A DNA stretch of 64,000 nucleotides, from contig NZ_CP099391.1 in assembly GCF_023913515.1 (NCBI RefSeq), forward strand, positions 2,418,001 through 2,482,000, in the 5' to 3' direction. The notes below the pieces were generated by a model. It ran no database searches and had not been told where the DNA came from. It saw only the letters and a program-made list of their open reading frames with translations. Below are positions 1 through 7,516 of the stretch, piece after piece. Numbering within the stretch: position 1 is the stretch's first letter; every line of letters starts with the position of its first letter. A program made the position numbers and the translations under genes. This stretch comes from Natronococcus sp. CG52 (GTDB taxonomy: Archaea; Halobacteriota; Halobacteria; Halobacteriales; Natrialbaceae).

Positions 1-748
1 ATTCGGCGGCCTGGAAGACGCCGACCCCCGTCCGACCCGCGGCGTGGAAGACGATATCCGCACCCGACTCGTACATCAGGCGGGCCGTCTCCTGACCTCC
101 CCCGGTGTCGTTGAAGTCGCCGACGTAGCTCGAGAGAACCTCCGCGTCCGGGTTGGCGTGTTCGACGCCGGCCTCGAAGCCGGCGTGGAACGACTCGATC
201 AGGGGCGACTCCTCGCCGCCGACGAAGCCGACGGTCGACTCGTCGGGGTTGGTCTCGCCGTCGCCGGCCGCGAACTCGGTGTCCGTCAACAGGCCTGCGA
301 GGGTGCCGACCAGGAACGAACCCGCGGGTTCGTCGAAGACGTAGCTCCGGACGTTGTCCGCCTCGACGACCGTGTCGACGATCATGAAGTTCTGGTCGGA
401 GTACTCCTCGGCGTTCTCGCGGAGCGCGTCCTCCTGGGCGAAGCCGATACAGCTGACCAGATCGTAGTCGCCGGACTCGGCGAAACTCCGCTGTGCGCCG
501 TCGAAATCGCCGACGGAGCCCGGTTCGGCCTCGTCGAACGAGACTCCGAATTCCTCTTCGGCCTGGAGGACGCCCTGTTGTGCCATGTCATTGAACGAGT
601 CGTCGCCCAGCCCGCCGGTCGCGTAGACCATGCCGACGTTGGTATCTTCGCCCTCTCCTTCGTCGCCGAACCCGCCGACGCAACCGGCAAGCGCCGTGAG
701 ACCGGCCACACCCGTGCCGTACAAGAACCGCCGTCTATCACGCACCAT
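1..748 (-). CDS. BMP-family ABC transporter substrate-binding lipoprotein (partial, runs off left edge)
   Basis: Reading the minus strand from ATG at 748 gives a protein that opens with an arginine-rich Tat motif (RRRFLY, residues 5-10) and a lipobox LAGC with Cys23, so it is probably a Tat-exported lipoprotein. The body has features of the basic membrane protein (BMP/PnrA) family: VGMVYATGGLGDDSFN near the mature N-terminus, then GFVGGEESPLIESFHAGF and the GADIVFHAAGRTGVGVFQAA segment. These proteins bind nucleosides or related ligands for an ABC importer. The C-terminal part and any permease or ATPase genes lie outside the window. Family call is firm; ligand unknown. Confidence 0.88.
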   Translation of the reverse strand, partial: MVRDRRRFLYGTGVAGLTALAGCVGGFGDEGEGEDTNVGMVYATGGLGDDSFNDMAQQGVLQAEEEFGVSFDEAEPGSVGDFDGAQRSFAESGDYDLVSCIGFAQEDALRENAEEYSDQNFMIVDTVVEADNVRSYVFDEPAGSFLVGTLAGLLTDTEFAAGDGETNPDESTVGFVGGEESPLIESFHAGFEAGVEHANPDAEVLSSYVGDFNDTGGGQETARLMYESGADIVFHAAGRTGVGVFQAAE

Positions 749-827
749 GATAGTGGGGTAGTGCACGAGAGTGGGTTAAGTGATGCGGATTCGCGGCCTC
801 TGACTGGACGCTCGTGCATTGTGAAGC

Positions 828-850
828 GCCTCGGGATCAAGCCCCGAGGC
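828..850 (-). promoter_or_regulatory. Stem-loop in the 5' leader of the BMP gene
   Basis: A perfect 8-bp inverted repeat (GCCTCGGG at 828-835 and CCCGAGGC at 843-850) with a 7-nt loop sits 80 bases upstream of the BMP start. A TATA-like TTTATTAA on the minus strand (896-903) would start transcription near 870, placing the hairpin inside the leader. It could be a regulatory RNA structure, or a relic of an IS200/IS605-type end, which also carries such hairpins. Confidence 0.4.
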
Positions 851-978
851 ACTCGACCTGTTCCGCCTGTAGAAGCTACCAGCGTTCGTAGTAAGTTAAT
901 AAACGTATCAGGGTGACGGATCGCAAATCCCTCGACCGATCGATGGGGTCACGGCCGAACTTGAGCGGGCTGGTCGAA

Positions 979-2349
979 CTATCGTACCGATTCGATCGAC
1001 CGATCGACGACGGCTCGTCCCTCGGCGACCAGCTCGTCGACCTCGTCGCTCTCGGCGTAGAGCCGAACGTAGGGTTCGGTGCCGCTCGGTCGGACGAGTA
1101 TCCAGGAGGCGTCCTCGAACTCGAGGCGAACGCCGTAATCCGTGTCGACGGTCGCCTCCGGGAACGCGTCGGGGAGGTCGGTCTCGAGAGCGGCCATCGC
1201 GTCGGCCTTGAGCCGGTCGGGACAGTCGATGCTCACCTTCCGATAGGGGCGTTCGGTGACGGGTGCCCGAAGCGTCGCGGTATCGCCGGCGTCGGCGGTG
1301 AGCGCGGCGACGACGGCCGCGCTCGTGACGCCGTCGATCCAGCCGCCGAAAGCGGTGTGAATGTGCTTCCAGGGCTCGGCCGCGAAGGCGACTTCGGTGT
1401 CATCGTCGCCGCGCGCGCGTTCTCGAGCAATACCCTCGTGAAGCGAGCCGAGTCGGACGCGTTCGACGCGCCCGCCGGCCTCCCGAACCCGCTCGTCGAT
1501 TCGGGCCGAGGCGTTCGGGGTGGTGACGACGACGGGGTCGGCGGCCTCGCTGGTCTCGGTGTAGTGGGCCGCGACGAGGGCGAGGACGGTGTCCTCGTGG
1601 ATAACCCCGCCGTCGGGTTCGAGCACGACGAGGCGGTCGGCGTCGCCGTCGTGGGCCAGGCCGAGGTCGAACGATCCCTCGGCGAGGAACGCGCTGAACT
1701 CGGTCAGCGTCTCGGGAGTCGGTTTGCTGGCGCGCCCGGAGAAGTAGCCGTCGACGTTCGCGTTGACGGCGACGACCTCGGCGCCGAGATCGTCGAGGAC
1801 CTGCGGCGTCGCGAGCGCTCCCACCCCGTTGCCGCAGTCGACCGCGACCGACAGCCCCGCCAGCGGATGTGCCCGCTTATCGAATCGAGTGCGAACGTAG
1901 TTCTCGACGGCGTCGCGGTACTGCTCGAGGACGTCGGCGGTGGCCGAGTGGCCCCACTCCTCCCACGACGCGAGTCCGGACGACTCGCCGGCGACCTGTT
2001 CGTCGATCAGGCCCTCGGCCTCGCTGTCGTACTCGACGCCGTCGACGAAGAGTTTGATTCCGTTGTCGCTCGGCGGATTGTGACTCGCGGTGAGCATGAC
2101 GCCTCGACGGCCGCGCGAGGCGAACGCGAGCGCCGGCGTCGGCAGCTGGCCGGCGCGGAGGACGTCGGCGCCCGCGCTCTCGAGGCCGGCCTCCACCGCC
2201 GCCGCGAGCGCCGGCCCCGTCTCTCGGCCGTCGCGTCCGACGACGAACGTCGTCCCCGGTTCGCCGGCGGCCTGGCCGACGGCGAGGGCGAGCGACGGCG
2301 ATACGTCTTCGACTGGGCCGCGAATCCCAGCGGTCCCGAACAGTGTCAT
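979..2349 (-). CDS. glmM: Phosphoglucosamine mutase / phosphomannomutase family protein
   Basis: A 456-aa alpha-D-phosphohexomutase. It starts MTLFGTAGIRG, carries the phosphoserine loop TASHNPP (Ser89), the metal-binding loop DGDADR and the C-terminal phosphate-binding loop RPSGTEPYVRLY. These are the four diagnostic loops of the superfamily, all intact. The family interconverts 1- and 6-phosphosugars, here most likely glucosamine or mannose phosphates feeding glycosylation of surface proteins. It is transcribed alone, toward the BMP gene. Haloarchaea carry several paralogs, so the exact sugar and the gene symbol are tentative. Confidence 0.85.
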   Translation of the reverse strand: MTLFGTAGIRGPVEDVSPSLALAVGQAAGEPGTTFVVGRDGRETGPALAAAVEAGLESAGADVLRAGQLPTPALAFASRGRRGVMLTASHNPPSDNGIKLFVDGVEYDSEAEGLIDEQVAGESSGLASWEEWGHSATADVLEQYRDAVENYVRTRFDKRAHPLAGLSVAVDCGNGVGALATPQVLDDLGAEVVAVNANVDGYFSGRASKPTPETLTEFSAFLAEGSFDLGLAHDGDADRLVVLEPDGGVIHEDTVLALVAAHYTETSEAADPVVVTTPNASARIDERVREAGGRVERVRLGSLHEGIARERARGDDDTEVAFAAEPWKHIHTAFGGWIDGVTSAAVVAALTADAGDTATLRAPVTERPYRKVSIDCPDRLKADAMAALETDLPDAFPEATVDTDYGVRLEFEDASWILVRPSGTEPYVRLYAESDEVDELVAEGRAVVDRSIESVR

Positions 2350-2435
2350 GGTGGCTCGTTCCGCGAGGAACTACTTATAGTGCCTGACGTTTGATCCGCG
2401 CAGCGACGGATGTGCGGGGGTCGGCAACCGCTCCG

Positions 2436-3071
2436 TTACGCCTCGGGCAGGTCGTCGATCAGGACGACGGCCTCGCCGTTGACGACCGTCGCGTCGGCGT
2501 CCTCGTCGCGAACGATCGTCTCGAGCCGGTACTGGTTGTTGCCGAGATCCTCGAGGATCTCGACGCGAGCGGATACTCGATCACCGATGCCGACGGGGCC
2601 GGCGAACTCGAGGTCCTGGGAGAGGTAGATCGTGAGTCCGGGCAGGCGGGCCAGGGCGGCGCTGATGAGCCCGGAGACCAGCGTCCCATGGATGATACGC
2701 TCGCCGAATCGGGTGTCGGCGGCGAACGCGTCGTCGAGGTGAAGACGGTTCGTGTCGCCGCTGATCTCCGCGAACGCACGGACGTCTTCCTCGGAGAGCT
2801 CCTTCTCGAACGTGACGGCGTCGCCGGCGCCGAGGTTCGCCGGATCGTCGACGCTGCGGTCGAACACCCAGTCGGTATCGGAGTACTCGAGCGACGGGAT
2901 CGCTGCGTCCGTCGTCTCGGCGATCGATCTGCCGTTCGTCTCGGTCGAATCCATCGCGGAGACGACGGCGCGGTTCGCTGCGGTCGCGTTCTCGAGGAGG
3001 GCTCGGGTCGTCGCCGACCAGACGTTCGCCAGGGTGGCAAAACCGTTCTCACCGGCGTTCTGGTGTGACAT
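2436..3071 (-). CDS. phaJ: MaoC-family (R)-specific enoyl-CoA hydratase of the PHA locus
   Basis: A 211-aa protein with a hot-dog MaoC hydratase domain from about residue 75 on. The hydratase-2 motif is seen as SGDTNRLHLDDAFA with the expected catalytic Asp106 and His111. It would hydrate trans-2-enoyl-CoA to (R)-3-hydroxyacyl-CoA, supplying monomers to PHA synthase. The first 65 residues are not part of the hydratase fold; residues 10-40 (FATLANVWSATTRALLENAT and onward) look like an amphipathic phasin-like helix. The gene is divergent from phaR and starts about 30 bases from a TATA-like CATAACC, so the transcript is probably leaderless. The haloarchaeal order maoC-phaR-phaP-phaE-phaC supports the role. 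Confidence 0.85.
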   Translation of the reverse strand: MSHQNAGENGFATLANVWSATTRALLENATAANRAVVSAMDSTETNGRSIAETTDAAIPSLEYSDTDWVFDRSVDDPANLGAGDAVTFEKELSEEDVRAFAEISGDTNRLHLDDAFAADTRFGERIIHGTLVSGLISAALARLPGLTIYLSQDLEFAGPVGIGDRVSARVEILEDLGNNQYRLETIVRDEDADATVVNGEAVVLIDDLPEA

Positions 3072-3239
3072 CTCGTGAACGCATAGGTGTGAGGAGGTTA
3101 TGACTCCTTTGAATGGACTAATTCAGAATTACCGCCATTATTCTCGGTAACGGTCGGTTGCGCGGCCCGCTCGAGGGTGTGAGAGCCGTCGATCGGTCGC
3201 GGAATCGGCGGGGCCCGGGTCACAGATACAGTGAACACC
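3072..3239. other. maoC-phaR divergent intergenic region
   Basis: Carries the maoC promoter: TATA-like CATAACC on the minus strand (3096-3102), with TTTGAATG-gact-AATTCAG (3108-3126) just upstream of it. The segment 3140-3230 is GC-rich and seems to hold nothing else. Confidence 0.5.
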
Positions 3240-3281
3240 ATTCAATGACATTCAATGGTATTCAGCGGAAACGCTTATCAA
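3240..3281 (+). promoter_or_regulatory. phaRP promoter with three 10-bp-phased ATTCA repeats
   Basis: ATTCAATG occurs at 3240 and 3250, and ATTCAG at 3260, in exact 10-base register on one DNA face. They end just upstream of a TATA box (TTATCAA, 3275-3281) lying 24-30 bases before the phaR ATG at 3305. Transcription would begin at or next to the ATG. PhaR of Haloferax mediterranei is known to bind its own phaRP promoter, so these repeats are candidate PhaR sites. A related TTTGAATG-gact-AATTCAG lies at 3108-3126 before maoC. Confidence 0.6.
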
Positions 3282-3304
3282 GGATGACGACGTAGAGACT
3301 GGTG

Positions 3305-3613
3305 ATGACGGACGACTCCGACCAATCGCCCTGGTTCCCGCCTGCGATGTTCGCCGAGCAGATGCAGGACGCCGGAGAGCAGGTCGCCGAATCCCAGCAG
3401 GAGATGTTGAAACAGTTGCTGCAGGCGAGTTCCGCGAATCCGCTTCAGAACGCGTCGAACCCTATGAACATGGGAACGGCGACGTTCAAGGCTCGCGTCC
3501 AGAGCGGCGGTCGGATCAGCATTCCCGAACCCGAACGAGACGCCCTCGACATTCAGGAGGGTGACATCGTTCAGACGATCGTCGTCCCCGTCAAACGAAA
3601 CCGCGAGGAGTAA
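3305..3613 (+). CDS. phaR: PhaR, AbrB-type regulator of PHA granule genes
   Basis: A 102-aa protein, taking the ATG at 3305 rather than the GTG one codon upstream because of the TATA spacing. The C-terminal half (about 57-102) is an AbrB/SpoVT swapped-hairpin DNA-binding domain: FKARVQSGGRISIPEPERDA followed by LDIQEGD. The N-terminal half contains a PWFPPAMFAEQMQDAGEQ helix resembling the granule-binding start of PhaE/PhaP. This fits a regulator that binds either the PHA granule or DNA and so matches phasin output to granule surface, as described for Haloferax mediterranei PhaR. It ends 3 bases before phaP and is surely cotranscribed with it. Confidence 0.85.
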   Translation: MTDDSDQSPWFPPAMFAEQMQDAGEQVAESQQEMLKQLLQASSANPLQNASNPMNMGTATFKARVQSGGRISIPEPERDALDIQEGDIVQTIVVPVKRNREE

Positions 3614-3616
3614 CCA

Positions 3617-4102
3617 ATGACACAGAACCCATTCACCGCAGTCTTCGACGCACAGCGCACCGCCATCGAACAGAGCCAGAACTTCACCCACGACGCCCTC
3701 GAGGCGCAGCAGACGTCGTTCCACGCCTTCGTCGACGCCGTCGAGTCCTCGAGCGACGTCGTCGAATCCAACGCCGACCTCACCAAGGGTGCCGCCCACG
3801 CCTACCTCGACGCCGTCGAGGCCTCGCTGCCGGAGGAGAGCGCCGACTTCGAAGCGCTCCGCGAGATGATTGACGAGGGCGTCGACTCCGCGACCGAGGC
3901 CCAGACCGAGTCGCTCGAGTCCATCGCCGACGCGCTCGAGGAGTCCGGGGCCGCCTACGACGAGTTCGCCGCCAGCTACACCAACGTCGTCGACAGCTCC
4001 TTCGACGCCGCACTCGAGGCCCACGAGCAGATCGAGCAGAACGCGTCGGTCGTCGCCGAGAACGTCGAGGACGCCGCCGACGAGTTCGACGTCTCCGCGT
4101 AA
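3617..4102 (+). CDS. phaP: PhaP, PHA granule-associated phasin
   Basis: A 161-aa, very acidic, almost wholly alpha-helical protein with no Cys and no signal peptide. It starts MTQNPFTAVFDAQRTAIEQS and carries repeated heptad-like stretches rich in Ala, Asp, Glu and Ser, as in haloarchaeal phasins that coat PHA granules. It lies between phaR and phaE in the order known from Haloferax and Haloarcula. The assignment rests on this position and composition as well as similarity of the first 20 residues to known archaeal phasins. Expression is probably controlled by PhaR. Confidence 0.85.
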   Translation: MTQNPFTAVFDAQRTAIEQSQNFTHDALEAQQTSFHAFVDAVESSSDVVESNADLTKGAAHAYLDAVEASLPEESADFEALREMIDEGVDSATEAQTESLESIADALEESGAAYDEFAASYTNVVDSSFDAALEAHEQIEQNASVVAENVEDAADEFDVSA

Positions 4103-4144
4103 CCGTCCACAGCCTTTTGTTCACACACCCCAAATTTTCTGCCA

Positions 4145-4690
4145 ATGACAGACTCACCACCCCAGTCACAGAACTGGAACGCATTCGTCGAACAGTGGAA
4201 CGAGCAGTTCCTCGACGCGCTCGAGGACAACATGGAAGCGCAGGCCCGATTCGTCGAAAGCTGGTCCGAGACCGTCGGCGAGATGTCCGAGGATGAGGAG
4301 ATCTCAGAGGGGGTCGAGGGCTACGCTCGGGCCTACGAGACGTGGATGAACGCCTCACAGCAGATGGTCGACCGGATGAACGACACGCTCGAGGGCGAGG
4401 ACGTCGAACTCGAGGAGTTCCGCGACGTCTGGCTCAACACGGCTAACGACGCCTTCAAGGAGGTCATGTCGACGACCGCCTTCGCGAAGATGACCGGCGA
4501 GACCGTCGGCGACGTGCTGGAACTCCAGCAGCAGGCCGACGAGGCCGCCGAGGAGACGCTGCACACGCTCGGATTCGCGACCGAAAGCGACGTCGTCGAG
4601 GTTGGCGATCGACTCGTCGAACTCGAGCGCCGTCAGCACGCCGTCGAGCAAAAACTCGACCGCGTTCTCGACCACCTCGAAGAGCAATGA
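4145..4690 (+). CDS. phaE: PhaE subunit of class III PHA synthase
   Basis: A 181-aa helical protein that starts [20 protein letters not shown] and ends in a leucine-containing coiled coil ([20 protein letters not shown] and on). Archaeal class III PHA synthase needs this non-catalytic subunit together with PhaC. Its stop overlaps the phaC start (ATGA-type overlap at 4687-4690), so the two subunits are translationally coupled. A 42-base gap separates it from phaP; it contains AT-rich sequence, and an internal promoter is possible. Confidence 0.9.
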   Translation: MTDSPPQSQNWNAFVEQWNEQFLDALEDNMEAQARFVESWSETVGEMSEDEEISEGVEGYARAYETWMNASQQMVDRMNDTLEGEDVELEEFRDVWLNTANDAFKEVMSTTAFAKMTGETVGDVLELQQQADEAAEETLHTLGFATESDVVEVGDRLVELERRQHAVEQKLDRVLDHLEEQ

Positions 4691-6321
4691 AGAACCCGTA
4701 TACGACCGTCCTGGAGATGCAACGCCAGGCCTGGGAGGGCGCCGCCGGCCTCGCCGAGAAGACGCGGGTCGCTCCGGATCGGACCGAGACCATCGAGAAC
4801 ACCGAGGTTGGACAGACGCCGAGCGAAGTCGTCTACGAGGAGAACAAGCTCAAACTTCTCCACTACGAGGCGAAGACCGAGGAGCAACACGACATCCCCA
4901 TCCTCATCGTCTACGCGCTGATCAACAAGCCGTACATCCTCGACCTCCAGCCCGACCGCTCGGTGGTTCAGACGCTGCTCGAGGCCGGGTTCGACGTCTA
5001 CATGATCGACTGGGGCGAGCCGTCGGCGCTCGACCGCTCGCTCTCGCTCGACGACTACGTCAACCGCTACATCGATAACTGCGTCGACGAGGTCCGCGAG
5101 CGCTCCGGTCAGGACGCGATCAACATCCTCGGCTACTGCATGGGCGGGACGATGTCGGCCATGTACGCCGCCCTCGAACCCGAGAAGGTCGAAAACCTCG
5201 CACTGATGGCGGCCGGTCTCTGTTTCACCGGCGAGGGTGGCGTCCTGGAGCTCTGGGGCGCCGAAGACTACTACGACCCCGAGACGGTCACCGACACCTT
5301 CGGCAACGTCCCGGCGGAGTTCTTAGACGTCGGCTTCGCGCTGATGGATCCCGTCGCGAACAACGTGACGAAGTACGTCCGGTTCTACGACAACATGGAG
5401 GACGAGGACTTCGTCGAGAACTTCGCCCGGATGGAGCGCTGGCTCGACGAGGGAATCGACGTCGCGGGCGTCGCCTACGAGGAGTTCATCGAGGACATCT
5501 ACCAGGAGAACAAGCTGGTCGAGAACGAACTCGAGCTCGGCGGCGAGCGCGTCGACGTCGGCGAGATCGACATGCCCGTCCTCCAGATCGTCGCGGAGTA
5601 CGACCACCTCATCCCGCCGGAAGCGTCCAAACCGTTCAACGAGGCGATCTCCTCCGACGACACCGAGATCATGGAGTTCCCGACGGGACACATCGGCATG
5701 TCCGTCTCCTCGCGGAGCCACGCCGAACTCTGGCCCGACGTTTGTGACTGGTTCGAAGCGCGGTCGGACGGGGAGGGCGAGACGCCTCCGGCGTCTCGTG
5801 AAGGCGGCGAAGCCGTCGGTGCCGAGGCGACCGAACCGGAGACGCCCGCGCCCGAGGAGCCGGACGCCGCTCTCGCCGAAGACGTCGAGGGCAACGAGAC
5901 GGGTCCCGAAGACCTCTCGGAAGAGGGGGGTACGACCGCCGAAACGGCCGAAGCGAATCCCGGTGCCGACGTTGACGCCGAGACGAGCGAGCACCACGGC
6001 GCGGACCGATCGGACGAAGAGATTATCGAGCGCGGCGAGGACGACATCCAGGAGGAATCCGCCGAACCGGGCGAGATGAACGTCGACGAGGACATCGTCG
6101 AGGAGGTCGCCGACGAGACCGCTTCGTCGGCGATCGAGTCCGAAACGGACGACCTCACCGACCTGAACGGCGTCGGACAAGCCTACGCCGACGAGCTCGC
6201 CGCGGCCGGCGTCGAGACGTTCGACCAACTCGCCGCCGTCGACACTGCGGAACTCGCCGCCGAAACGGAAATCCCCCCGAGCCGGATCGAAGACTGGATC
6301 GAACAGGCCCAGCAGCGGTAA
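4687..6321 (+). CDS. phaC: PhaC subunit of class III PHA synthase, with a long C-terminal extension carrying an HhH domain
   Basis: A 544-aa alpha/beta-hydrolase-type polymerase joining (R)-3-hydroxyacyl-CoA units. The lipase-like box GYCMGG supplies Cys151; Asp306 (AEYDHLIPP) and His335 (PTGHIG) complete the triad, with the same 155- and 184-residue spacing as the C162/D317/H346 triad of Haloarcula marismortui PhaC. The catalytic fold ends near residue 360. The remaining 180 residues are a low-complexity acidic linker followed by a helix-hairpin-helix-like module (about 490-544, [20 protein letters not shown]). Haloarchaeal PhaC proteins are known to be longer at this end than bacterial ones; a DNA-binding-type fold there is notable. 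Confidence 0.93.
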   Translation: MKNPYTTVLEMQRQAWEGAAGLAEKTRVAPDRTETIENTEVGQTPSEVVYEENKLKLLHYEAKTEEQHDIPILIVYALINKPYILDLQPDRSVVQTLLEAGFDVYMIDWGEPSALDRSLSLDDYVNRYIDNCVDEVRERSGQDAINILGYCMGGTMSAMYAALEPEKVENLALMAAGLCFTGEGGVLELWGAEDYYDPETVTDTFGNVPAEFLDVGFALMDPVANNVTKYVRFYDNMEDEDFVENFARMERWLDEGIDVAGVAYEEFIEDIYQENKLVENELELGGERVDVGEIDMPVLQIVAEYDHLIPPEASKPFNEAISSDDTEIMEFPTGHIGMSVSSRSHAELWPDVCDWFEARSDGEGETPPASREGGEAVGAEATEPETPAPEEPDAALAEDVEGNETGPEDLSEEGGTTAETAEANPGADVDAETSEHHGADRSDEEIIERGEDDIQEESAEPGEMNVDEDIVEEVADETASSAIESETDDLTDLNGVGQAYADELAAAGVETFDQLAAVDTAELAAETEIPPSRIEDWIEQAQQR

Positions 6322-6453
6322 CGGACTCGCGATACTCCGGTTTCTGCGACCTCACTCCGTGCGCTTCGGGCGGTTGCACGGTTCGAAACGGCCGAGAACG
6401 GCGCCGACCGAAAGTGTTCTTCTCGATAGCGTGTACTGAACCCTAGCAGGTCG

Positions 6454-6460
6454 TTATATA
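6454..6460 (+). promoter_or_regulatory. TATA box of phaB
   Basis: TTATATA lies 28-34 bases before the phaB ATG at 6488, giving a nearly leaderless transcript. ATATTCAG (6476-6483) between the TATA box and the ATG echoes the ATTCA motif of the phaRP promoter. The gene is therefore probably transcribed apart from phaC, which ends 166 bases upstream. Confidence 0.55.
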
Positions 6461-6487
6461 CCGTCGGTCGTCGAATATTCAGTAACG

Positions 6488-7231
6488 ATGTCCATGGACG
6501 GACGCACCTGTGTCATCACAGGATCGGCGCGCGGGATCGGACGCGGGATCGCAGAACATCTCGGCGAGAAGGGGGCAAACGTCGTCATCAACTACCGGTC
6601 ATCCGAGGGGGCAGCACACGAGGCGGTCGAGGCCATCGAAAGCGCCGGTGGAAGTGCCGTCACGGCGCAGGCCGACGTCTCCATCCTCGAGGACGTCGAA
6701 CACATGCGTGAGGTCTGCCACGAGGCGTTCGGCCCGGCCGACGTCCTGGTGAACAACGCCGGCATCACCGCCGACAAGCAGTTCACCGAGATGACCCGCG
6801 AGGAGTGGGACCGCGTGATGGACGTCAACTTAGGCGGGATGTTCAACTGCACCCAGACGTTCTACGACGACATCTGGAACGCCGACGAGGGACGGCTCAT
6901 CAACATCTCGAGCGTGGTCGGCAAACAGGGGAACTTCGGCCAAGCGAACTACGCCACCGCGAAAAGCGGAATGTTCGGGTTCACCCGGACGATCGCGCTC
7001 GAACTCGCCCAGGGCGGTTCGACGGCGAACTGCGTCGCACCGGGTTTTACCCGAACGGACATGGTCGAGAGCGTTCCCGACCACGTGCTCGATCGCATCA
7101 TCGCCGGCATCCCGCTCGAGCGCCTGGCGGAGGTCGAAGACATCGCCGCCGTCGTCTGTTTCCTCGCGGGGCGGAACTCCTCGTACGTCACGGGCGAAGT
7201 GATCGACGTCAACGGCGGGATGGACCTGTAG
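6488..7231 (+). CDS. phaB: Acetoacetyl-CoA reductase (short-chain dehydrogenase)
   Basis: A 247-aa classical SDR. The cofactor loop is TGSARGIG (11-18), followed by NNAG (89-92), the catalytic Ser141/Ser142 (ISSVVG), and Tyr155 and Lys159 in YATAK. The end, YVTGEVIDVNGGMDL, is typical of the FabG/PhaB group. It would reduce acetoacetyl-CoA or longer 3-ketoacyl-CoA with NADPH to the (R)-3-hydroxyacyl-CoA used by PhaEC. FabG and PhaB cannot be separated by motif alone; the position right after phaC favours PhaB. No beta-ketothiolase gene is present in the window. An alternative start is the ATG two codons in (6494). Confidence 0.85.
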   Translation: MSMDGRTCVITGSARGIGRGIAEHLGEKGANVVINYRSSEGAAHEAVEAIESAGGSAVTAQADVSILEDVEHMREVCHEAFGPADVLVNNAGITADKQFTEMTREEWDRVMDVNLGGMFNCTQTFYDDIWNADEGRLINISSVVGKQGNFGQANYATAKSGMFGFTRTIALELAQGGSTANCVAPGFTRTDMVESVPDHVLDRIIAGIPLERLAEVEDIAAVVCFLAGRNSSYVTGEVIDVNGGMDL

Positions 7232-7261
7232 CCGCGAGGAACCGATTTATCGTCGAGTGCG

Positions 7262-7390
7262 ACGGCGCCTCAGTTCTCCGTTCTCGAGCGCGTCGCTAAC
7301 CGCGATCTCGTCTCCCGGTTCGACGTCCTCCGAGAGCAAAAGCGCCGTCCCCGTTCGAGAGCGTCAGCGGCGGGCGTCCGGTCAATCGTC
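7262..7390 (-). pseudogene. Possible frameshifted remnant of a small coding region
   Basis: In the 285-base gap after phaB, the minus strand gives TGRPPLTLSNG in one frame and then LLLSEDVEPGDEIAVSDALE in another. The two would join smoothly if one base were removed around an AACGGGGACGG stretch. Neither frame has a start or is long. It reads like the decayed tail of a gene that I cannot identify. Weak evidence. Confidence 0.25.
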
Positions 7391-7452
7391 GATACGAGCG
7401 TGACTGCTATCCGTCGAATCAGGTCGAACGAGCGGCGGATGAGAGATATTGT

Positions 7453-7478
7453 GTAACTATGTTACTAAAGATATATAA
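7453..7478 (+). promoter_or_regulatory. Promoter and inverted repeat upstream of the subtilase gene
   Basis: ATATATAA (7471-7478) is a good archaeal TATA box about 40 bases before the ATG at 7517. Immediately upstream is a perfect inverted repeat GTAAC-TAT-GTTAC (7453-7465), placed where a regulator could block or assist TBP/TFB binding. Confidence 0.5.
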
Positions 7479-7516
7479 GAAGAGATAAATACAACCGATC
7501 GGATTCATTCGTCGGA

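Noticed and set aside
913-2394. Long plus-strand open frame across the glmM gene
   Set aside because: It is antisense to a gene with all phosphohexomutase loops; the frame stays open because of high GC, and its protein has no known motif.
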